From DATAAP01 sp041690495 (GTDB lineage: Bacteria > Pseudomonadota > Alphaproteobacteria > CACIAM-22H2), in the NCBI GenBank assembly GCA_041690495.1, contig JAWLHE010000014.1, forward strand, positions 13,381 to 77,380: 64,000 bases of DNA. Reading direction: 5' to 3'. The translations under genes and the position numbers were made by a program. This document shows, one piece after another, positions 9,048 to 17,901 of this stretch (position 1 is its first letter; the number at the start of each line of letters is the position of its first letter). Under the pieces are notes generated by a model, which had not been told where the DNA came from, ran no database searches, and saw only the letters and a list, made by a program, of their open reading frames with translations.

Positions 9048-9869
9048 CTACACGTTCTCTCCGTGGCGCTCTTCCGTCTTCACCGCGTTCCACAGCGCGT
9101 CCATCTCCTCGAGCGTCGACTGCTCGGGGGACTTGCCGCGGGCAGCAAGGAGGGCCTCGACGCGGCGGAAGCGGCGCTCGAATTTCAGCGTGGCGCGGCG
9201 CAGCGCGGTCTCGGCGTCGGCGCCGGCCAGCCGGCCGACATTGACCACGGCGAAGAGCAGATCGCCGATCTCCTCGTCGATGCGCGCCTGCGGCGTGCCG
9301 GATGCGCCCAGCTCATGCCGCAGCTCGCGCACCTCCTCCTCGACCTTGTCGAGCGCCGGCGCCGCTTCGCCCCAGTCGAAGCCGACCCGCGAGGCGCGCT
9401 TCTGGACCTTCTGGGCGCGGGCGAGGGCGGGGAGGTTCACAGGCACGTCGTCGAGCACGCTCGCCGGCTTGTCTGCTGCCTTCGCCTTGCGCTCCGCGGC
9501 CTTGTGCGCCTCCCACGCCACGGTTTGCGCGTCGGCATCGCGCACCTCGACGTCGCCGAAGACGTGCGGGTGGCGGCGCACCATCTTGTCCGAGAGCGCC
9601 GTGGCGACGGCGTCGAAGTCGAACAGCCCTTGTTCCTCAGCCATGCGCGCATGATAGACGACCTGGAACAGCAGATCGCCGAGTTCCTCCTTGAGCGCCG
9701 TCAAGTCGCCGCGCTCGATCGCGTCGGCAACTTCATAGGCTTCTTCGATGGTGTAGGGCGCGATGGTTGCAAAAGTCTGCTCTATGTCCCACGGACAACC
9801 GCCGTTGCGGTCGCGTAGACGGGACATGATTCCCTTGAGGCGTTCGATCGGGGGCAGGGCGTGGGTCAT
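9048..9869 (-). CDS. mazG: Nucleoside triphosphate pyrophosphohydrolase MazG
   Basis: MazG hydrolyses nucleoside triphosphates to monophosphates and pyrophosphate, acting in nucleotide-pool cleaning and ppGpp control. The 273-residue protein has the two tandem MazG domains of the long form. The first contains CPWDIEQTFATIAPYTIEEAYEVADAI and the acidic EELGDLLFQVVYHARMAE motif; the second repeats the pattern with DEIGDLLFAVVNVGRLAG near residue 205. ATG 9869 starts directly before the conserved IERLKGIMSRLRD. The upstream in-frame extension to 9986 lacks conservation and overlaps the neighbouring gene end. Confidence 0.94.
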   Translation of the reverse strand: MTHALPPIERLKGIMSRLRDRNGGCPWDIEQTFATIAPYTIEEAYEVADAIERGDLTALKEELGDLLFQVVYHARMAEEQGLFDFDAVATALSDKMVRRHPHVFGDVEVRDADAQTVAWEAHKAAERKAKAADKPASVLDDVPVNLPALARAQKVQKRASRVGFDWGEAAPALDKVEEEVRELRHELGASGTPQARIDEEIGDLLFAVVNVGRLAGADAETALRRATLKFERRFRRVEALLAARGKSPEQSTLEEMDALWNAVKTEERHGENV

Positions 9870-9946
9870 TGTCCGATCCTGACGGGCTTGAGTGCTCGCG
9901 CCACCATCTAACGCAAAGGGCGCCCGGGGAACAGCCCGGCCTCCGT

Positions 9947-10402
9947 TCAGCCCGGCGGCGAGAGATCCGCGAAAGGATTGCGGCACGGCCCGGAATAGGG
10001 GTCCCAGAACGCGACGTAGCGGATCGGATCGCTCGAGCGCCTGTCCGGCGCGAAGACGTCGGTAGAGCGGATGAACAGGTCGATCACCCGTTCCTCGATC
10101 CGGCGCAGGTATGCGGCATTGTTGACACAGGGCTCCGCGACATCGTCGAGTCCCGAAAGGTCGCAGGCATTCCCGATGGCGACGCCGTCGCCGCGTACCG
10201 CGTTGTGGCGCAGATAGTCGTCAATGAACTCTTCGACCGCACCGCTGGCGATCGTAACGCCGCGGAGGTGGTTCATGATGGCGGAGCGGATGAAGGCGCG
10301 CGCATCGGTCATCGCGTGCCATAACGGAACAGCTCCTGCCGCCAGCAAGGCGGTCGCGCCGGTCGCCAGAAGCACGCGGCGGCGGGAGATCGCATCAGGC
10401 AT
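9947..10402 (-). CDS. Small Tat-exported protein paired with the GMC dehydrogenase
   Basis: The 151-residue protein starts with a twin-arginine-type signal (SRRRVLLATGATALLAAGAVP). The mature part has a short helical region and several cysteines (NACD, PCVN, GPCRN). Its start overlaps the GMC gene by 8 bases, which points to coupled translation. By analogy with membrane-bound gluconate and fructose dehydrogenases, in which a Tat-signal small subunit carries the flavoprotein through the membrane, I infer the same role here. I do not recognise a named family, and the assignment rests mainly on context. Confidence 0.7.
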   Translation of the reverse strand: MPDAISRRRVLLATGATALLAAGAVPLWHAMTDARAFIRSAIMNHLRGVTIASGAVEEFIDDYLRHNAVRGDGVAIGNACDLSGLDDVAEPCVNNAAYLRRIEERVIDLFIRSTDVFAPDRRSSDPIRYVAFWDPYSGPCRNPFADLSPPG

Positions 10403-11825
10403 GGTCGGCCGCCCACAAGGAGAGCGCGCAGATCGTCAGGGTCGGATTGGCCGGGGCGCCGGTCGGAAAACAGCCGCTGCCGAGCACGAACAGGTTGCGG
10501 ATGCTATGGTGGCGCAGATAGCGGTCGATGACGCTGTCCCGCGGGTCATTGCCCATCACGGTGGTGCCCTGGATGTGCGACTTCGTCGCTACCGAGTCCG
10601 CGGTGATCTCGATGCGCTCGACGGGCAGGGGCGCCAGAATGCGATGGAGTGCCGCCTGTGCCGCCCGGGATCCGCGATGATAGTAGTCGCTGTAGCCGCG
10701 GAAGACGACCGTCGGCTTGTCGTCCTCCGGGGCGTGCGCGACATGGTTGCGCGCATCCGGCAGATCCTCGACCGTGGCGCTCAGTTCCATCACCTGTCTC
10801 CACCGGCCGAACTCGGGACGCAGCCGGGCGACGTTCGCATGCTCGATCATGCATGCCGCCTGTGTACGGCGATGCGCGCCGTCATAGAGTGCGTAGTTGA
10901 CGGCCGACCTGTAGCTGCTGCCCTGAAAATTGTCGATCCCGTCGAGATAAACGCGCGCGCGAAAGCCGCCCTGCTCATGCAGATTGCGTCCGAGCAGCGG
11001 ATGCTCGAACCCGGATCGAAGCATGAGCGCCGGATTGAAAATTCCATTGGCGCCAAGGAGAACCAGGCTTGCCTTTGCCTCTCGTTCGCGCCCGTCATGG
11101 CGGTACAGCACTGCCGAGGCGCGGCCGGCGGATGTCTCGATGCCGATCGCTTCGGCATCGCAAAGCAGGGTGATCCGTTCGTCCGAATACAGGTCGGCCA
11201 TACCGTTGAGGATCGTGAATTTCGCATCGACCGGGCAGATGTTGCAGACCCCGTTGGCGCAGCATGAGCCGCGCGTCGCCGTGGCTAGCCGCGCGCGCAC
11301 GGTGGGCAGCGCGAAGATCCAGTCCGGCTGGGCGCGCTGCAGGATCAGGTCGGGCTGGTTCATCCGGTGCGGCGGCTGCGGGTAGGGGCCGCGCTTGGGA
11401 TAGGGGTGCCGGCTTTCCGGTCCGGACACCGCCATGATCGCTTCGGCCGCCTCGTAATACGGCTCCAGATCGTCATAGCTGACCGGCCAGTCGCGACCGA
11501 CGCCGTAGGTCGAAGCCATGCGGAAATCGGCCGGCAGCATGCGTGGCACGTGGCCGGTCCAGCAATTCGAGCCGCCGCCGAAGCCGATGTTGAACTGCCA
11601 GGTTTTGGGGACTGTTGCCTGGTAATGAAACGTCGTATCCGGATCGACCGGCGAGTACAGCCGGTGGCGGACCTGCCAGTCGTGGGGCACGAGCGGGCCG
11701 CGCTCCAGAACCAGCACCCGCACCCGCTCGCGGCCAGGCCGCCGGAGCAGCCCCCATAGAAAGAACGACGTCGCGAATCCGCTGCCGATCGCGACGACAT
11801 CGAAAGATGATTGGTTGGCCGGCAT
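10395..11825 (-). CDS. GMC family dehydrogenase, large flavoprotein subunit
   Basis: The 476-residue flavoprotein has an N-terminal FAD-binding strand (FDVVAIGSGFATSFFLWGLL) and the C-terminal GMC segment GSGCFPTGAPANPTLTICALSLWAADH. A cysteine-rich stretch, GSCCANGVCNICPVDAKF, sits near residue 190 and resembles membrane-associated GMC dehydrogenases more than the choline oxidase type. It has no signal peptide of its own, while the overlapping downstream gene encodes a Tat-signal protein, so co-export to the periplasm is likely. The substrate is unknown. Confidence 0.87.
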   Translation of the reverse strand: MPANQSSFDVVAIGSGFATSFFLWGLLRRPGRERVRVLVLERGPLVPHDWQVRHRLYSPVDPDTTFHYQATVPKTWQFNIGFGGGSNCWTGHVPRMLPADFRMASTYGVGRDWPVSYDDLEPYYEAAEAIMAVSGPESRHPYPKRGPYPQPPHRMNQPDLILQRAQPDWIFALPTVRARLATATRGSCCANGVCNICPVDAKFTILNGMADLYSDERITLLCDAEAIGIETSAGRASAVLYRHDGREREAKASLVLLGANGIFNPALMLRSGFEHPLLGRNLHEQGGFRARVYLDGIDNFQGSSYRSAVNYALYDGAHRRTQAACMIEHANVARLRPEFGRWRQVMELSATVEDLPDARNHVAHAPEDDKPTVVFRGYSDYYHRGSRAAQAALHRILAPLPVERIEITADSVATKSHIQGTTVMGNDPRDSVIDRYLRHHSIRNLFVLGSGCFPTGAPANPTLTICALSLWAADHA

Positions 11826-11899
11826 ATCCCCCCGGCAGCGATGTTAGCCTAAACCGCGGTTGCGGTGCATCGCCATCCAAATGGGGGATTGCAGCGTGC

Positions 11900-12739
11900 C
11901 TAGCGCCGTTGTTCGCGATACTGCCGGGTTTGCGGGTCGTACAGAATGGTGACCTCCTCGCCGTTCCGCTCGGCCCTGGCGATCCAGCCAGTGCCGGCCC
12001 TGCTGAAATCGCTCGTCACGCGATATCCGTCCGCGCTCAGCTCGTTGAGCAGGGCGGTGACGCCTGGCGGATCGGGGGTTCTCTGGGTCGAGCTTGCCGT
12101 CGGGCTCTGCGGTGCCGGCTGGGGAGCTCTGGATACCGGGGTCTGCGAACGCTCGATCTGCTGGGCGATCCGGAGGTGCTCGCGAAGGACGGGCACCGTC
12201 TGGCTGGCGTAGGCGCGGAGCTCGGGGTTCTTCAGCTCGCTGAGCGCCTTCGCATACATATCAAGATCCTTCTCGTGATCACGAATCGCTTCCTGCACGA
12301 ACTGCCGGTCGAATCGCGTTCCGGAGAGCCTCTCGAGCTCTTCGTGCGTGGCCCGGGCCTCTTCCTTCGGTCTGGAGGGCAACTCGATCTGATAGCGGGT
12401 CGCGATCGGTGCGAGGCTTTCATTCGCTGCCTGGTGATCCGCGATCAGCCGGTCGCCATAGCGCCTCACCTGCTCATTGCGGGAGTTGCGCTTCGCAAGT
12501 TGGCCGAGTGCCACCTCGGCGATATTGCCGGCGAAGGCATCCATCGCAAACTGCCTGTCGAATTCACTGATGACAGTCGCCGAGTCCGGCCGCACGACGC
12601 CTTGCGCGGTTTGCAGCCCGAGCTTCGCCTGGGCAGGAGCGGCGCCGGAAAGTCCGACCGGCGTTGCAAACGCGAATACGCCAATGCTGCAAATTCGAAC
12701 TGCTCGGGACGCTCGGGACATTCGGGACGCTCGGGACAT
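11900..12739 (-). CDS. Secreted DUF4142 domain protein
   Basis: The 279-residue protein begins with a signal peptide ending near APAQA, then has a helical ferritin-like DUF4142 domain (about residues 55-190: FDRQFAMDAFAGNIAEVALGQLA ... ELERLSGTRFDRQFVQEAIRDHEKDLDMY). A Pro/Gln-rich linker and a C-terminal PepSY-like tail complete it. ATG 12739 is fixed by a near-perfect AAGGAGGT five bases upstream. The first twelve codons are an exact tandem duplication (MSRASR twice) of an 18-base unit. DUF4142 proteins are often stress-linked; the biochemical role is unknown. Confidence 0.85.
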   Translation of the reverse strand: MSRASRMSRASRAVRICSIGVFAFATPVGLSGAAPAQAKLGLQTAQGVVRPDSATVISEFDRQFAMDAFAGNIAEVALGQLAKRNSRNEQVRRYGDRLIADHQAANESLAPIATRYQIELPSRPKEEARATHEELERLSGTRFDRQFVQEAIRDHEKDLDMYAKALSELKNPELRAYASQTVPVLREHLRIAQQIERSQTPVSRAPQPAPQSPTASSTQRTPDPPGVTALLNELSADGYRVTSDFSRAGTGWIARAERNGEEVTILYDPQTRQYREQRR

Positions 12740-12764
12740 AAGGACCTCCTTCCCCGCCTTGTTG

Positions 12765-12789
12765 AAACGGCGTAGCGACGGTTGGTTCC
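12765..12789 (-). promoter_or_regulatory. Possible EcfG-type promoter for the DUF4142 gene
   Basis: On the minus strand GGAAC (12789-12785) is followed after 16 bases by GTTT, resembling the alphaproteobacterial general-stress motif GGAAC-N18-TT. It lies about 26 bases before the ATG. The spacing is one base short if CGTT is taken as the -10, so this is only a candidate. Confidence 0.3.
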
Positions 12790-12877
12790 GCGCGACGTCA
12801 CGGTGATGGCGATATCTGCGATACCATTCCGCCCGCGGCTGATTCCGGCAGCCCCGGCGCCTGAGGCGAGGCGCAGG

Positions 12878-14365
12878 TCAGCCGGTGAGGGGAATCGGCA
12901 CGAACAGCGATCCTTCGGCACGCTGTACCAGCACGACCACTGCCTTCTGACCTTTCTGCCGCGCATTGTCGACCGCATCGACGACGTCTTCCGGCGCATC
13001 CACGGGCTTGTCGCCGGCGCGGACGATGATGTCGCCGGGACGCAAGCCTTGCTCGGCCGCCGAACTGCCGGGAGCGACGCCGACAATGATTGTGCCGCTG
13101 CGATCCCGCGGAATTCCGAAGCGGCTGCGCAACTCGGGCGTAAGCGGCGCAAGCTGCAGGCCGAGGCGATCGCCGGAAGTGCCGCCGGATGGCTGATCCA
13201 GGACGCTGGCCTGACGCTGCCGCATCCGTCCCAGCTCGACAGATTCAGTGACCCTCTGACCATCCCGCAGGATCGTAAGTTCCGCTTTTCGTCCAGGACC
13301 GGACTGGCCGACGGCCCGCGCCAGATCGCGCGCGCGATCCACCTTTTGTCCCTCGAAGGCCACGACCACGTCGCCCGATCTGAGGCCGGCCCGTGCCGCG
13401 GGGCTTCGAGGCATCACATCGGCGACCAGCGCCCCGTTGCGATCCGGCAGGTCCAACGCCTCCGCGAGCTGCGGCGTGATCTCCTGAAGCTGAACCCCCA
13501 GCCAGCCGCGGCGAATCTCACCGTCCTGGCGGAGCTGTGCGATGATCGGCTCGGCGACGGAGGAGGGTACCGCGAACCCGATGCCGATGTTGGTCCCGGT
13601 CGGCGAAAAGATCGCGGTATTCACACCGACGACGCGGCCATCGGTTGCGAAAAGAGGTCCACCCGAATTGCCGCGATTGATCGAGGCGTCCGTTTGCAGG
13701 AAATCGTCGTAGGGGCCGGACTGGATATCGCGCGCTCGCGCCGAAATGATGCCGGCCGTCACCGTACCGCCGAGACCGAAGGGATTGCCGATGGCGAGGA
13801 CCCAGTCGCCCGGTCGAAGCCGGGTCGAATTGCCCCATTCGGCATACGGGATCGACTCCCCGGGCTCGATCTTGAGCAGCGCCAGGTCCGTCGGCGGATC
13901 GCGTCCGACGAGCTTCGCCTCGAATTCGCGGTCGTCCTGAAGCACGACGGTGATTTCAGTTGCATTCTCGACGACGTGATTGTTCGTGACGACATAGCCT
14001 TCCGGAGAAATTATGAAGCCCGAGCCGAGTGCGGTCATTTCACGCGGCCGTTGCGGTTGTAGACCGCCGAAGAACTCGCCGAAGAATTCCTCCAGCTCCG
14101 GCGGAATCTGCGGTCGCTGCGGAATGCGATCGGCGGGGACGCTCTGTCTGCTGGAAATATTAACGACTGCCGGAAGCTTGCTCTCGACCAGATCTGCAAA
14201 GCTGGGCGGGACTGGCCGCGAAATCGGGCTGGAGTCCTGTGCCTGGAGGGATCCAGTGAAGGCGAGGCTTGAACCGACGAGGGCAAACAGAAACGTCGCC
14301 ATCGCGGCCGTCAGGCGCGGGCTCAGGCCGAATCCGTCGGAATTCACGCGCGTGCTTCTGGCCAT
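12878..14365 (-). CDS. Do/DegP-family periplasmic serine protease
   Basis: The 495-residue protein has an export signal (hydrophobic stretch near residues 22-38, cleavage near SLQAQ), a trypsin-like domain with catalytic His130 (TNNHVVENATE), Asp160 (DLALLKIE) and Ser234 (GNSGGP), and two PDZ domains (from about residues 280 and 390). This is the standard DegP/MucD architecture for degrading or refolding damaged envelope proteins. The annotated ATG gives a long n-region; ATG at residue 22 is an alternative. A hairpin immediately upstream may mask the ribosome site. Confidence 0.93.
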   Translation of the reverse strand: MARSTRVNSDGFGLSPRLTAAMATFLFALVGSSLAFTGSLQAQDSSPISRPVPPSFADLVESKLPAVVNISSRQSVPADRIPQRPQIPPELEEFFGEFFGGLQPQRPREMTALGSGFIISPEGYVVTNNHVVENATEITVVLQDDREFEAKLVGRDPPTDLALLKIEPGESIPYAEWGNSTRLRPGDWVLAIGNPFGLGGTVTAGIISARARDIQSGPYDDFLQTDASINRGNSGGPLFATDGRVVGVNTAIFSPTGTNIGIGFAVPSSVAEPIIAQLRQDGEIRRGWLGVQLQEITPQLAEALDLPDRNGALVADVMPRSPAARAGLRSGDVVVAFEGQKVDRARDLARAVGQSGPGRKAELTILRDGQRVTESVELGRMRQRQASVLDQPSGGTSGDRLGLQLAPLTPELRSRFGIPRDRSGTIIVGVAPGSSAAEQGLRPGDIIVRAGDKPVDAPEDVVDAVDNARQKGQKAVVVLVQRAEGSLFVPIPLTG

Positions 14366-14683
14366 GGCTTAACCCCGTTCGTTGCTCGCCACTGCGGCAA
14401 ACGGGGCGTTCAGGTTCTGGTTCCGGCTGCTTGCCCCGTATGAGAGTGGGCGAAGCGTAGAAGCGAACCGCAGGGGCAGCAGTGCGGTGGGCGGAACGGC
14501 CAGGGAGCGGAAGCGTCAGAAAGGAGCCGGGGAGATGGCCGGCGCGGGCGAGCGGGCCTGTATTACCGCAATGCCGTCTGCGGCAACACAAATCGCATAA
14601 TATACATTATCGCAAATTGCGGGCAGACATGGACGTCAATTACTTAGCTTGCGCTCTATCCGTGAGATCTCCGCCCCCTCGGG
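14366..14683. other. Intergenic region upstream of the Do-type protease
   Basis: This 318-base spacer separates the protease start from the end of the MBL-hydrolase gene, and both genes are on the minus strand. It holds the protease promoter and leader. An AT-rich patch at 14597-14612 (ATAATATACATTAT) stands out from the GC-rich surroundings and could be part of a promoter. A 7-base inverted repeat lies next to the start codon and is listed separately. No credible gene is present. Confidence 0.5.
14373..14406 (-). promoter_or_regulatory. Leader hairpin masking the ribosome site of the protease gene
   Basis: In the minus-strand transcript CCCCGUU (14406-14400) pairs perfectly with AACGGGG (14379-14373) across a 20-base loop. 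The GGGG of the right arm is the only Shine-Dalgarno-like run before the ATG and sits 7 bases from it. The ribosome site is therefore inside the stem. A temperature-responsive role is a hypothesis only. Confidence 0.4.
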
Positions 14684-15457
14684 TCAGATATCCAGCACCA
14701 TCCCGTCATATGCCGGCTCTACGCCCGCCGGCAGCGTCGCCTTCCACGTCGCATAGTCGACGGTATGGTTCATGTGCGTCAGGATCGCGCGCTTCGGCCT
14801 GAGCCGCTCGATCCACGCCAGGGTCTGCTCGAGATGGCTGTGCGCGATATTCGGCCGCTCCTGCAGGCAGTCCACCACCCAGACATCGACACCCTCCAGC
14901 GCCGCGAACGCGTCCTCGGGCATGTCCTTGACGTCGGTCGAATACGCGAATCGGCCGAACCTTAGGCCGAGCGTCGGGTCACGGTCGCCGCCATGCTCCT
15001 GCCGGAATGGCCGGATCTCGATTGGTCCGACCGTGATCGGTCCGGTCAATTCGCGTGGCCGTAGCGACGGCGCGTACCAGATTCCGTCGACATGGCGCGG
15101 CGGATTGAAGGCGTAGGCGAACCGGTGCTTTGCCTCCGCGATCGTATTCGCGTCGCCCCAGACATCGAGCGGCGCATTGCGGTGAAAATTGACCGAGCGC
15201 AGGTCGTCGATGCCGTGCAGATGATCGGCGTGCGAATGCGTCAGCACCACCGCGTCGACTTGCGATAATCCATTGGCCAGGAACTGCTGGCGGAGGTCCG
15301 GCGCCGCGTCGACCAGGATCTTCGTGTCTCCCTCGGCAACCACGATCGACACGCGCGTGCGCTTGTTGCGCGGATCGTCCGACGCGCAGACCGGACAGCG
15401 GCAGCCGATCAGCGGCACGCCGCCCGAGCCGCCGCAGCCAAGGATCGTAACCTTCAT
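14684..15457 (-). CDS. MBL-fold metal-dependent hydrolase (PhnP-like)
   Basis: The 257-residue metallo-beta-lactamase-fold protein has the metal motif TLHSHADH-type sequence (LTHSHADHLHGIDDLR, near residue 75) and a cysteine cluster near the start (GCRCPVCASDDPRNKRTR), typical of PhnP-like phosphodiesterases. In alphaproteobacteria it usually follows tatD, as here: its ATG overlaps the tatD stop in an ATGA. A cyclic-phosphate or phosphodiester substrate is likely by family, but the true one is unknown. Confidence 0.9.
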   Translation of the reverse strand: MKVTILGCGGSGGVPLIGCRCPVCASDDPRNKRTRVSIVVAEGDTKILVDAAPDLRQQFLANGLSQVDAVVLTHSHADHLHGIDDLRSVNFHRNAPLDVWGDANTIAEAKHRFAYAFNPPRHVDGIWYAPSLRPRELTGPITVGPIEIRPFRQEHGGDRDPTLGLRFGRFAYSTDVKDMPEDAFAALEGVDVWVVDCLQERPNIAHSHLEQTLAWIERLRPKRAILTHMNHTVDYATWKATLPAGVEPAYDGMVLDI

Positions 15458-16245
15458 GCCGCGTGCGCCGGCGCCTTGGCGCGGTCGAACAAGGCGAAGA
15501 AGTTGGCGGTTGTGACGCGCGTCAGTTCTTCGAGGCTGACACCCTTGAGCTCGGCGACCTTTGCCGCGGTATGCGCGACATAGGCCGGCTCGCACGGCTT
15601 GCCGCGCATCGGCACGGGCGCGAGATAAGGCGAATCCGTTTCGACCAGAAGGCGCTCGAGCGGCAGACCGCGCACGGTCTGGCGCAGGTCCTCGGCGTTC
15701 TTGAACGTGATGATGCCGGAGATGGATATATAAAAGCCCAGATCAATGGCTTGCCGGGCGAGGCGCTGGGACGAGGTGAAGCAGTGCAGCACGCCCCTGA
15801 GCGGCGCGTCGCGCAGTGCCTCGGCGATCATCGCGGCGGTGTCTTCCTCGGCATCGCGCGTGTGGACGATGAGCGGCAGACCGGATTCCGACGCGGCGCG
15901 CATATGCGCGCGGAAATTGGCCTGCTGCCGGTCGCGCGGGCTCTTGTCGTAATAGTAGTCAAGCCCGGTTTCGCCGATGCCGACCACCTTCGGATGTCTT
16001 GCCAGTTCGATCAGCCGCGCCGTGTCCGCGACCTCGTTCTGCGCCTCGTGCGGATGGATGCCGACCGAACAGAAGATGCTGTCGCTGGATTCGGCAATTG
16101 CGCGCACGCGCGGGAAATCCCGCAGCTTCGTGCCGATTGTCAGCAGCGTGCCGACGCCGGCCGATCGCGCCCGGGCGACGGTGCCCGGAAGGTCATCGAC
16201 CATCGGCAAGTAGTCGAGATGGCAGTGGCTGTCGACCAGCATCAT
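15454..16245 (-). CDS. TatD family metal-dependent deoxyribonuclease
   Basis: The 263-residue TIM-barrel hydrolase has the family metal motif near the start (MLVDSHCHLDYL), the IGETGLDYYYD segment near residue 90, and VETDSPYLAPVPMRGKPCEPAYV near residue 200. TatD enzymes are 3'-5' DNA exonucleases and D-aminoacyl-tRNA hydrolases. Its start overlaps the metG stop (ATGA), and its stop overlaps the MBL gene start, so the three genes are translated as a unit. Confidence 0.94.
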   Translation of the reverse strand: MMLVDSHCHLDYLPMVDDLPGTVARARSAGVGTLLTIGTKLRDFPRVRAIAESSDSIFCSVGIHPHEAQNEVADTARLIELARHPKVVGIGETGLDYYYDKSPRDRQQANFRAHMRAASESGLPLIVHTRDAEEDTAAMIAEALRDAPLRGVLHCFTSSQRLARQAIDLGFYISISGIITFKNAEDLRQTVRGLPLERLLVETDSPYLAPVPMRGKPCEPAYVAHTAAKVAELKGVSLEELTRVTTANFFALFDRAKAPAHAA

Positions 16246-17804
16246 CCCTGCCCCTTCCTCCCTGCAGCGGCCCCCTCCTCGACAAAACGCGGGAAAATGC
16301 CCTGCGGTGGCGGCAGGCCGGTGCCCGGCGCGAGCGCCCGCTCCAAGCCGGCGAAGTCGCGCGCGTCGGCCGGCACCGCGAGCTGGTCCAGCATTTTCGC
16401 CATGGATTGCGGCATGAACGGCTGGCACAGGATCGCGAGGCGACGGATCGTCTCCATCAGGACATAAAGCACCGTGTTCATGCGGGCGGGATCGGTCTTG
16501 CGCAAGGCCCAGGGCGCCTGCTCGTCGATATAGCGGTTGGCATCGCCGACCACCTGCCACAGCGTGTCGAGCGCCTTGTGGAAGGCCTGCTCGTCCAGCT
16601 CGACGCGAACCCTCGCAAGCAGTCCGCGCGCGTCGTCGAGGAGCTTGAGGTCGGCGGCCGTCAGCTCGCCCGGCTGCGGCACGGCTGCAGCCGCGTTCTT
16701 CTGGACGAAACTCAGCACGCGCTGCGCCAGATTGCCGAAATCGTTGGCGAGGTCGCCGTTGAGCCGGCCGACCATGGCGCGCTGCGAGAAGTCGCCGTCC
16801 TGTCCGAACGGAACCTCGCGCAGCAGGAAATAGCGCACCGGATCAAGGCCGTATTTCGCGATCATGTCATCCGGGCTGATGACGTTGCCCAGCGACTTCG
16901 ACATCTTCTGGCCCTCGACCGTCCACCAGCCATGGGCGAAGACGCGCCGCGGCGGCTTTATACCGGCGGCCATCAGGAAGGCCGGCCAGTAGACCGCGTG
17001 GAAGCGCAGGATGTCCTTGCCCACCATGTGAAGATCGGCGGGCCAGAAGGCCTTGAACAGATCGCTTTCCGTCTCCGGATAGCCGACCGCGGTGATGTAG
17101 TTGGTGAGCGCGTCGAGCCAGACATACATGATATGGCCGGGCGCATCCGGCACCTTCACGCCCCAGTTGAAGGTGGTCCGCGAAACCGAAAGGTCCATAA
17201 GGCCTTGGCGCACGAAGCTGATAACTTCGTTGCGCCGGCTGGTGGGTGCGATGAACCCCGGGTTCTCCTCGTAGAACTTGAGCAGCCGGTCCTGCCAGGC
17301 CGATAGCCGGAAGAAATAGCTTGGCTCCTCGACCCATTCGACCTCCGCGCCGGAGGGCGCACGCCGCTTGCCGTCGGGTCCGGTAGTCAACTCGTCCTCA
17401 CTGTAGAACGCCTCGTCGCGCACGGCGTACCAGCCGGCATACTTGCCGAGATAGATCTCGCCAGCCTTCTCCAGCGTCTTCCAGATGGCCTGGCTGGAGC
17501 GGATATGGCGCGGCTCGGTCGTGCGGATGAAATCGTCGTTGGAAACGTCCAGCTCCCGCGCAAGATCGCGGAAGGTCTGCGAAACCTTGTCGGTAAAGGT
17601 CTGCGGATCCGTTCCGGCCAGCGCCGCCGCCTTCTCGACTTTCTGGCCGTGCTCGTCGGTGCCGGTCAGGAAATGAACGCGGTAGCCGTCGAGGCGCTTG
17701 AAACGCGCCAGCACGTCGCACGCCAGCGTCGTGTACGCGTGCCCGATATGCGGGGCATCGTTCACGTAATAGATCGGCGTCGTGATGTAATAGGTCTTGG
17801 CCAT
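16242..17804 (-). CDS. metG: Methionyl-tRNA synthetase
   Basis: This class I aminoacyl-tRNA synthetase charges tRNA-Met. The HIGH motif is at residues 19-22 (APHIGHAY) and the KMSKS loop begins at K300. At 520 residues it is the short form without the C-terminal dimerisation domain. The connective region (GWYAVRDEAFYSEDEL) lacks the zinc-knuckle cysteines, as in many alphaproteobacterial enzymes. The anticodon-binding helical domain occupies about residues 370-510. The stop overlaps tatD. Confidence 0.96.
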   Translation of the reverse strand: MAKTYYITTPIYYVNDAPHIGHAYTTLACDVLARFKRLDGYRVHFLTGTDEHGQKVEKAAALAGTDPQTFTDKVSQTFRDLARELDVSNDDFIRTTEPRHIRSSQAIWKTLEKAGEIYLGKYAGWYAVRDEAFYSEDELTTGPDGKRRAPSGAEVEWVEEPSYFFRLSAWQDRLLKFYEENPGFIAPTSRRNEVISFVRQGLMDLSVSRTTFNWGVKVPDAPGHIMYVWLDALTNYITAVGYPETESDLFKAFWPADLHMVGKDILRFHAVYWPAFLMAAGIKPPRRVFAHGWWTVEGQKMSKSLGNVISPDDMIAKYGLDPVRYFLLREVPFGQDGDFSQRAMVGRLNGDLANDFGNLAQRVLSFVQKNAAAAVPQPGELTAADLKLLDDARGLLARVRVELDEQAFHKALDTLWQVVGDANRYIDEQAPWALRKTDPARMNTVLYVLMETIRRLAILCQPFMPQSMAKMLDQLAVPADARDFAGLERALAPGTGLPPPQGIFPRFVEEGAAAGRKGQG

Positions 17805-17901
17805 CGCTCGATTTCAGGTCCGCCAGTTCACGCGGGCCACATATTTAGGCGACGATCGCGAAATAAGCCACTGAAAGAAAAAGGAACGTCCGCCGCGGCG
17901 C

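Noticed and set aside
14501..14525. GGAAC-N16-CGTC resembling an EcfG promoter on the plus strand
   Set aside because: The -10 is imperfect and no plus-strand gene follows.
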